Below, in pieces: positions 59,578 to 64,000 of a stretch of DNA of 64,000 nt (position 1 is its first letter; each line of letters opens with the position of its first letter). The position numbers were made by a program, and so were the translations under genes. Source of the stretch: Annona cherimola (taxonomy: Eukaryota; Streptophyta; Magnoliopsida; Magnoliales; Annonaceae). The notes beneath the pieces were generated by a model that was not told where the DNA came from, did not search any database, and saw nothing but the letters and a program-made list of their open reading frames with translations. Location: the NCBI GenBank assembly GCA_030490835.1, contig CM059972.1:88645137-88709136 (forward strand), read 5' to 3'.

Positions 59578-60271
59578 CATAGCCACATCAACTCTCCGTT
59601 GCAAATGTTTGCTTGTACTTTTATTTCTCACATCGATTCAACTTTGGTGTGCATCATTTTCAAAAATCATGATGTCATGTGTCATGTTCCATGATTAGCT
59701 ATTGCAAGCAAGGCACTGAAGCCTTCTCTACACGTGGATGCGAATTACAACATTGCACAAAATGTTGTGTGGAGATAATTTGCAATATTAATTAGCATGC
59801 AAACAATTACCATAATAATTAGCATGCTAACTAATAGACACAACTATCCTAAAATAGTTTGTGAATTGTCCTGATCTGTACCCCACACATTGCATTACTT
59901 TCTTCCTTTCAAAGAAATCAAAACTCTTTGCTGCACATTCATCTTGCATTCACCCATTTAAACTAGCCACCCATTTTCCATGACATCTTCATACCACATT
60001 GCTACATTGCAGCTTCTTCTTGTAGTTATCCTTATTCCTTCATCTCTTCTTCATATCCAGTAACCCAGAACCAGTCGTTCATCGCCGACAACCCCAGAAC
60101 TAGGTTTCTGTCGGGTCCGACAACTATTGTAACCACATCATCTTCATTTTCCCTGGGACCTCTTCTGATTCAAGATTGATTGTCATCCACTAATAACCGT
60201 GAAAGCTCATCACCACTTTCGTGTCTACTACTGCCCGACCATTGGGAGAAGGGATTTCTTCGTGAATTTTT
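59578..60271. other. Intergenic DNA, no gene recognised
   Basis: A pyrimidine-rich stretch (59890-60240) with moderate GC but no open frame of note and no element termini that I could identify. Confidence 0.4.
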
Positions 60272-60730
60272 TGTTGGATTTTGGACATACACATATATGT
60301 ATAATAATGATATGTATGCTATCATAAAGAATGACATAATTTTTTAAAATGATCTTATAAGGTTTATGTGCCTAAATCATCTAATGTAGTATAAGTATCA
60401 TATGTGTAGAAATCCTATTACATAATTTCTAATTTCTATTTTTATGATGAGCTAAATTAAAAATTAGGAAGATAGACACTCTATATAAATGATTATGGTC
60501 TGCGGGTTATGCATGAGGTTTCTTTTCTAATATCTCACCATTAGAAAAGAGGGAGTCGTCCTCTCCAAAGCCCTATGACACTAACTTGGAAGACCTAGAA
60601 CCTCGACGTCCAAGAATAATTTCTCCCATGGATTCAGGTACGCTTCTACTTATAGTTTATTTTTTTTTGATGATTTAACATGAGAGATCCTGGGGGTGAT
60701 TATAGTTTTAGTCAATAAGATTTCCTAACA
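60272..60730 (+). mobile_element. Copia-type 5' LTR, + orientation
   Basis: A 459-bp LTR, TGTTGGATTTTGGACA to TTTCCTAACA, with a TATA box CTATATAAATG near 60480. It is followed after two bases by a primer-binding site. An inverted relative lies at 61275-61669. Confidence 0.75.
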
Positions 60731-60732
60731 AG

Positions 60733-60744
60733 TAGTATCAGAGC
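60733..60744 (+). promoter_or_regulatory. Primer-binding site after the Copia-type LTR
   Basis: TAGTATCAGAGC, one base from the initiator Met tRNA complement, two bases after the LTR end. Confidence 0.75.
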
Positions 60745-61274
60745 ACAGTTGAATTCATGGATTCATTTAATATCATACAATATTCTTAACATGAACTTAA
60801 AATGTGCGATGAGTGAAAATTTGAAGCCCGATAGGTTATTTTCATACAAAACAACAATGAATTGAATTAATTATAACTCCAGTAGAAATTTACACCATGC
60901 TTAAGCCACATGCATTAATTTTCTCATAGAAAAACCAAAACAAATCCAGAATTTGTAACAACCATAACACTTTTACCATAGATGTGTACTATGGTCCAAA
61001 ATCAAATATTAGAAAATAACATTCAACAGTAATTTATGATAATGGCTTTCCGATCCATGGTAAAATAAAAATTCAGATATCTCGCATAAAATATCATGTG
61101 ATTTTATAAGCTTACTGAGTTATTGTCATAAAATAACTTAAGTGGTCTTTTAATTTTATTTCGCAGCCTTGTGACAAAATTTCTTAGCCATATAGCCCGA
61201 TTAGATGTCTGAAAATATGTTATAAAGTCAACTGCCATGGTGGAAGGTGTTGTGAGTATCTGCTTAGCACTCCT
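60745..61274. other. Spacer between inverted Copia LTRs
   Basis: About 530 bases. No gag or other coding sequence was recognised after the primer-binding site, so the internal region is lost or replaced. Confidence 0.4.
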
Positions 61275-61669
61275 TTAGGAGATAAAATAAACTATAAGTA
61301 GAAGCGTACCTGAATCCATGGAAGCAGTTACTTTTGAATCTCATGGTTCTAGGTCTTCCAAGTTAGTGTCCTAGAATTTTAGAAAAGGTGACTCTCTCTT
61401 TTCTAATGATAGGATGTTACCAAAGAAACCATCATACATTGCTTGGGCACCACGACTGTTTATATAGAGCACATATCTTTCTAATTTCTAATTTAGCCAT
61501 TGTAAAAATAAAAATTAGAAATTGAGCAATAGAGTTTCTATGCATAGGAGACTCATACTTTATTAAATGATTTAGTCCCATAAACCTTATAAGATCACTT
61601 TAAAATTTTGGATCATTGTTTATGATAGCATACATATACTTATCATATGCATGTGTCCAAAATTCAACA
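61275..61669 (-). mobile_element. Copia-type 3' LTR, - orientation, truncated
   Basis: The - strand opens TGTTGAATTTTGGACAC at 61669 and follows the LTR at 60272 in order (CTTATAAGGTTTATG, CTCTATATAAAC, GGTACGCTTCTACTTATAG). It then diverges near 61275. It is preceded on the same strand by AAGTGGGAGAT (61670-61681), the polypurine tract expected next to a Copia 3' LTR. Confidence 0.7.
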
Positions 61670-61682
61670 ATCTCCCACTTGG

Positions 61683-62522
61683 ACAATGTATATGTCATTT
61701 TATAATTATGTATATAACATTATGAGCTCAAAATGTTTTACTATCATGACCAAAATCATCTCTAAACAATTTCCTCCATCAGCTATGCCAACATAGGATC
61801 AAAGCTGCCTTCGTCACATTTATTATAATTAGACCCATTTATGGTCACGTATATCAAACATAATCAACCAACATATATCAAGTATGGATGCATAGCATGA
61901 ACATTACATGCAGTCTGATCTAACATGTCTATTTTCAATTAGTCCAACTTTATTTTGGTGAGATAAACAAAAATACCAAATAACTAAAATACAAAATACT
62001 TTATTTTAATTGAATCATTCATAAATTTCTCAATTTCATTTATATGAAATTTTAAAATTTTTGAAATTATTTATAATTGTGTCTAATGAATATGGCAAGA
62101 ATTCGTTGTGGTTATGCATGCGTTTTGATTATTTTTTATTTTTCCATAATATTATGCTTTTCCAGCATGCTCTTTCTTTTGAATGAATTTTTCAAACACA
62201 TGATTTTAGGCCCCTTATGCTTAAAAAATTGTGAAATTTAAGGTTTAATTCAAAAACCATTACGCATGCTTGAATATTGGCACCAAACCATGCGTTGTTG
62301 AATTAAGTTTATGTATTCCATCTATTATTCATGCTTTAGGTCAAGCACATATTGTGGTGAACTTTGCATATTTTGACATCTAAAAAATAATGATACAAAT
62401 ATTCCTTATGAATATCTGATAGTTTGAAATAAATTAATTGAAATAAAATACTACCAAAGTAGCTTCTCTTCTGTATGTTAATTTGTTTTTGAAACATCAA
62501 GATGATTATATGTAAGTAATTC
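61683..62522 (-). other. AT-rich stretch, possibly 3' internal part of a Copia element
   Basis: By position it should hold the end of the - strand element's internal region, but I recognise no pol sequence. No gene is called. Confidence 0.35.
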
Positions 62523-64000
62523 TGTAACGCCCCATTCATAAAAATACTCAATAACTAATCAACGGCGCTACACAATCATAGAAAAATTCGGCAGCATCTC
62601 CCCATAACATACAAGGGGTAATATGGAATACATGACCTGATATTCATTACATTTCCATCTGTAACATTCAATCCTATTTATATACTTGCATCTTCATATA
62701 ATAAGAACATTCATATAGAAGGAAATCATTACATATTTTCCTTACACAACAAATAGATATAATAGTCATGCATATGTGCATCAACAAGGATTATAATCCA
62801 ATCTGAAATACCAAATACATTATAGTTGTCAAAACGAATCCGCCTAAGTAATTGTCTACATATATGATTATCAAAAGAGCACAAGTCTAAAAGAACTGGA
62901 ATCAACATATTGTGCTAGGGTCTCTCATGTTTGATCTTCAACTTGTCCCATCCTTAAGTTCCCCTTTCTGACCTGCGATCTAAAACCACAATAACAATGA
63001 TATGAGTCTAAATAGACCCAGTAAGTAGATAGTGGTTAGCACAAAGTGCAAATAAGCATAATGATGGATACTCATACAGTGATGAAGCTAATACACATGG
63101 GTCCAATACCCACTCCCAAGATCGTATACATATAACCATACACACAAATTGACCAACATAACCAATCATCTACTCATGTCCATCAAGGGCCATGAACAAC
63201 CCTCTCCTCATGTCAATCAGGGGCCATGAACAACCCTTACAACCAACTATTTGAGATAACGCATCATACATAACAGACAATGAAACACATCGCAAACCAC
63301 GCATACAACATCAACACAATTCAGATACAACACATAGATCTGTCACACAAGCATTTTATCAAACACATGATAGGTGCGAAATGAAAGAAACTTCAATTCA
63401 TACTCTCGATTGGGGCAAATCAATTCACGTCACATTTCAACAATATAAAAACTGCTAAGAAGTCTTTTACATCATAGAAATCACGCATTCAAAGTAAATT
63501 CACCATGAACCCTAACTGTTACGAACTCTACGCCTAATACCATGGAGTCGTTAGAAGCTATACATTCCCTCTAGCCTCGTATCGCGTTTAACGTAAAATT
63601 TCATCACTAAATCGAGAAGGAGCGACATCTACTTACCTTGACCGTGATCCCTCCCAAGACAGCGACCCTAGATGTGGACTGCAGAAATTCGGAGCCTTGG
63701 AGCTTCCTGAACTCGGATCTATGACCTTCAAGGTAGTTGGTATAGTTTCCCTCAAGCGATCACGGGTGGTTCGAACTGAGTGGAAGAGAAAGTAGAAGAG
63801 GAACGAAGAACCAGAAGAGAAGGAGAAGAGAACGCGGTCGGGCGCGAAATGGGAATGAAACCCTAGAGTGCGGGCCGCTTATGTTAATAGAATCATTTGA
63901 GTCGGGTCGGGGCTCGGGTCGGGTCCAGTCGCAATTAGTAATTTAATTCTCCTCTCCGTACCTACTCTGCGAGGGAAACAATAGTCATAGTGCCCATCAA
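62523..64000 (+). mobile_element. Gypsy-type LTR, start only, running off the window
   Basis: It opens TGTAACGCCCCATTC and, about 470 bases in, carries ATATGAGTCTAAATAGACCC followed by AGTAAGTAGATA, the LTR motif also seen in the solo LTR and in the nested LTRs. A duplicated word (CATCAAGGGCCATGAACAACC / AATCAGGGGCCATGAACAAC) lies at 63180-63240. The last 300 bases are GC-richer and purine-biased. The end lies beyond base 64000. It is a different lineage from the TGTGRCGCCCC family. Confidence 0.6.

Noticed and set aside
45600..60744. tRNA-Met-like words at 45600, 56123 and 60733
   Set aside because: They are 12-base primer-binding sites next to LTRs, not tRNA genes; no cloverleaf surrounds them.

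Overview
This is nuclear DNA from a flowering plant. Two intact protein-coding genes with plant-specific architecture lie in a sea of plant transposable elements: Tourist-like MITEs, hAT-like and foldback elements, an RTE-type LINE, Ty3/Gypsy chromovirus pieces, Ty1/Copia pieces and a Mutator-like element. The strong GC enrichment of the single-exon GATL gene (bases 23482-24528) against AT-rich surroundings fits a monocot better than most eudicots, but the window does not fix the species. No rRNA gene, tRNA gene, CRISPR array or organellar insertion was seen.

Bases 1-16.5 kb hold one gene on the + strand: the mu subunit of the AP-5 adaptor complex, eight coding exons that join in frame to 630 codons plus stop. 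Its introns carry three MITEs (introns 5 and 6) and, antisense in the 6.8-kb intron 6, a decayed RTE LINE with a foldback element inside it. From 17.4 to 23 kb the intergenic space is a stack of short DNA transposons, including one MITE nested in another. At 23.5-24.5 kb on the - strand lies an intact GATL glycosyltransferase gene (family GT8).

From 25 to 37.9 kb there is only repeat DNA: an AT-rich minisatellite split by a 3.1-kb solo LTR with a perfect 5-bp target duplication, a - strand Gypsy integrase/chromodomain remnant, foldback elements and a possible CpG-decayed LTR array.

The largest structure is a Mutator-like element (MULE) spanning 37928-54983, with a 9-bp target duplication and terminal inverted repeats of about 125-155 bp. 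It carries two convergent, now broken genes: a MURA-type transposase on the - strand (PB1-like N-terminus, DNA-binding region, SWIM zinc finger, zinc knuckle) and, on the + strand, a small GRF-zinc-finger/coiled-coil protein. This resembles the mudrA/mudrB layout of maize MuDR but with an unrelated second protein. A 10.4-kb nest sits in the transposase gene: two inverted Gypsy LTRs with a truncated Copia element (LTR, primer-binding site, gag) between them. The catalytic core of the transposase is absent at that point.

From 55 to 64 kb the DNA is again repetitive: degenerate minisatellites, two inverted Copia-type LTRs, and the start of a further Gypsy-type LTR that runs off the window. Only the AP-5 mu and GATL genes look functional.
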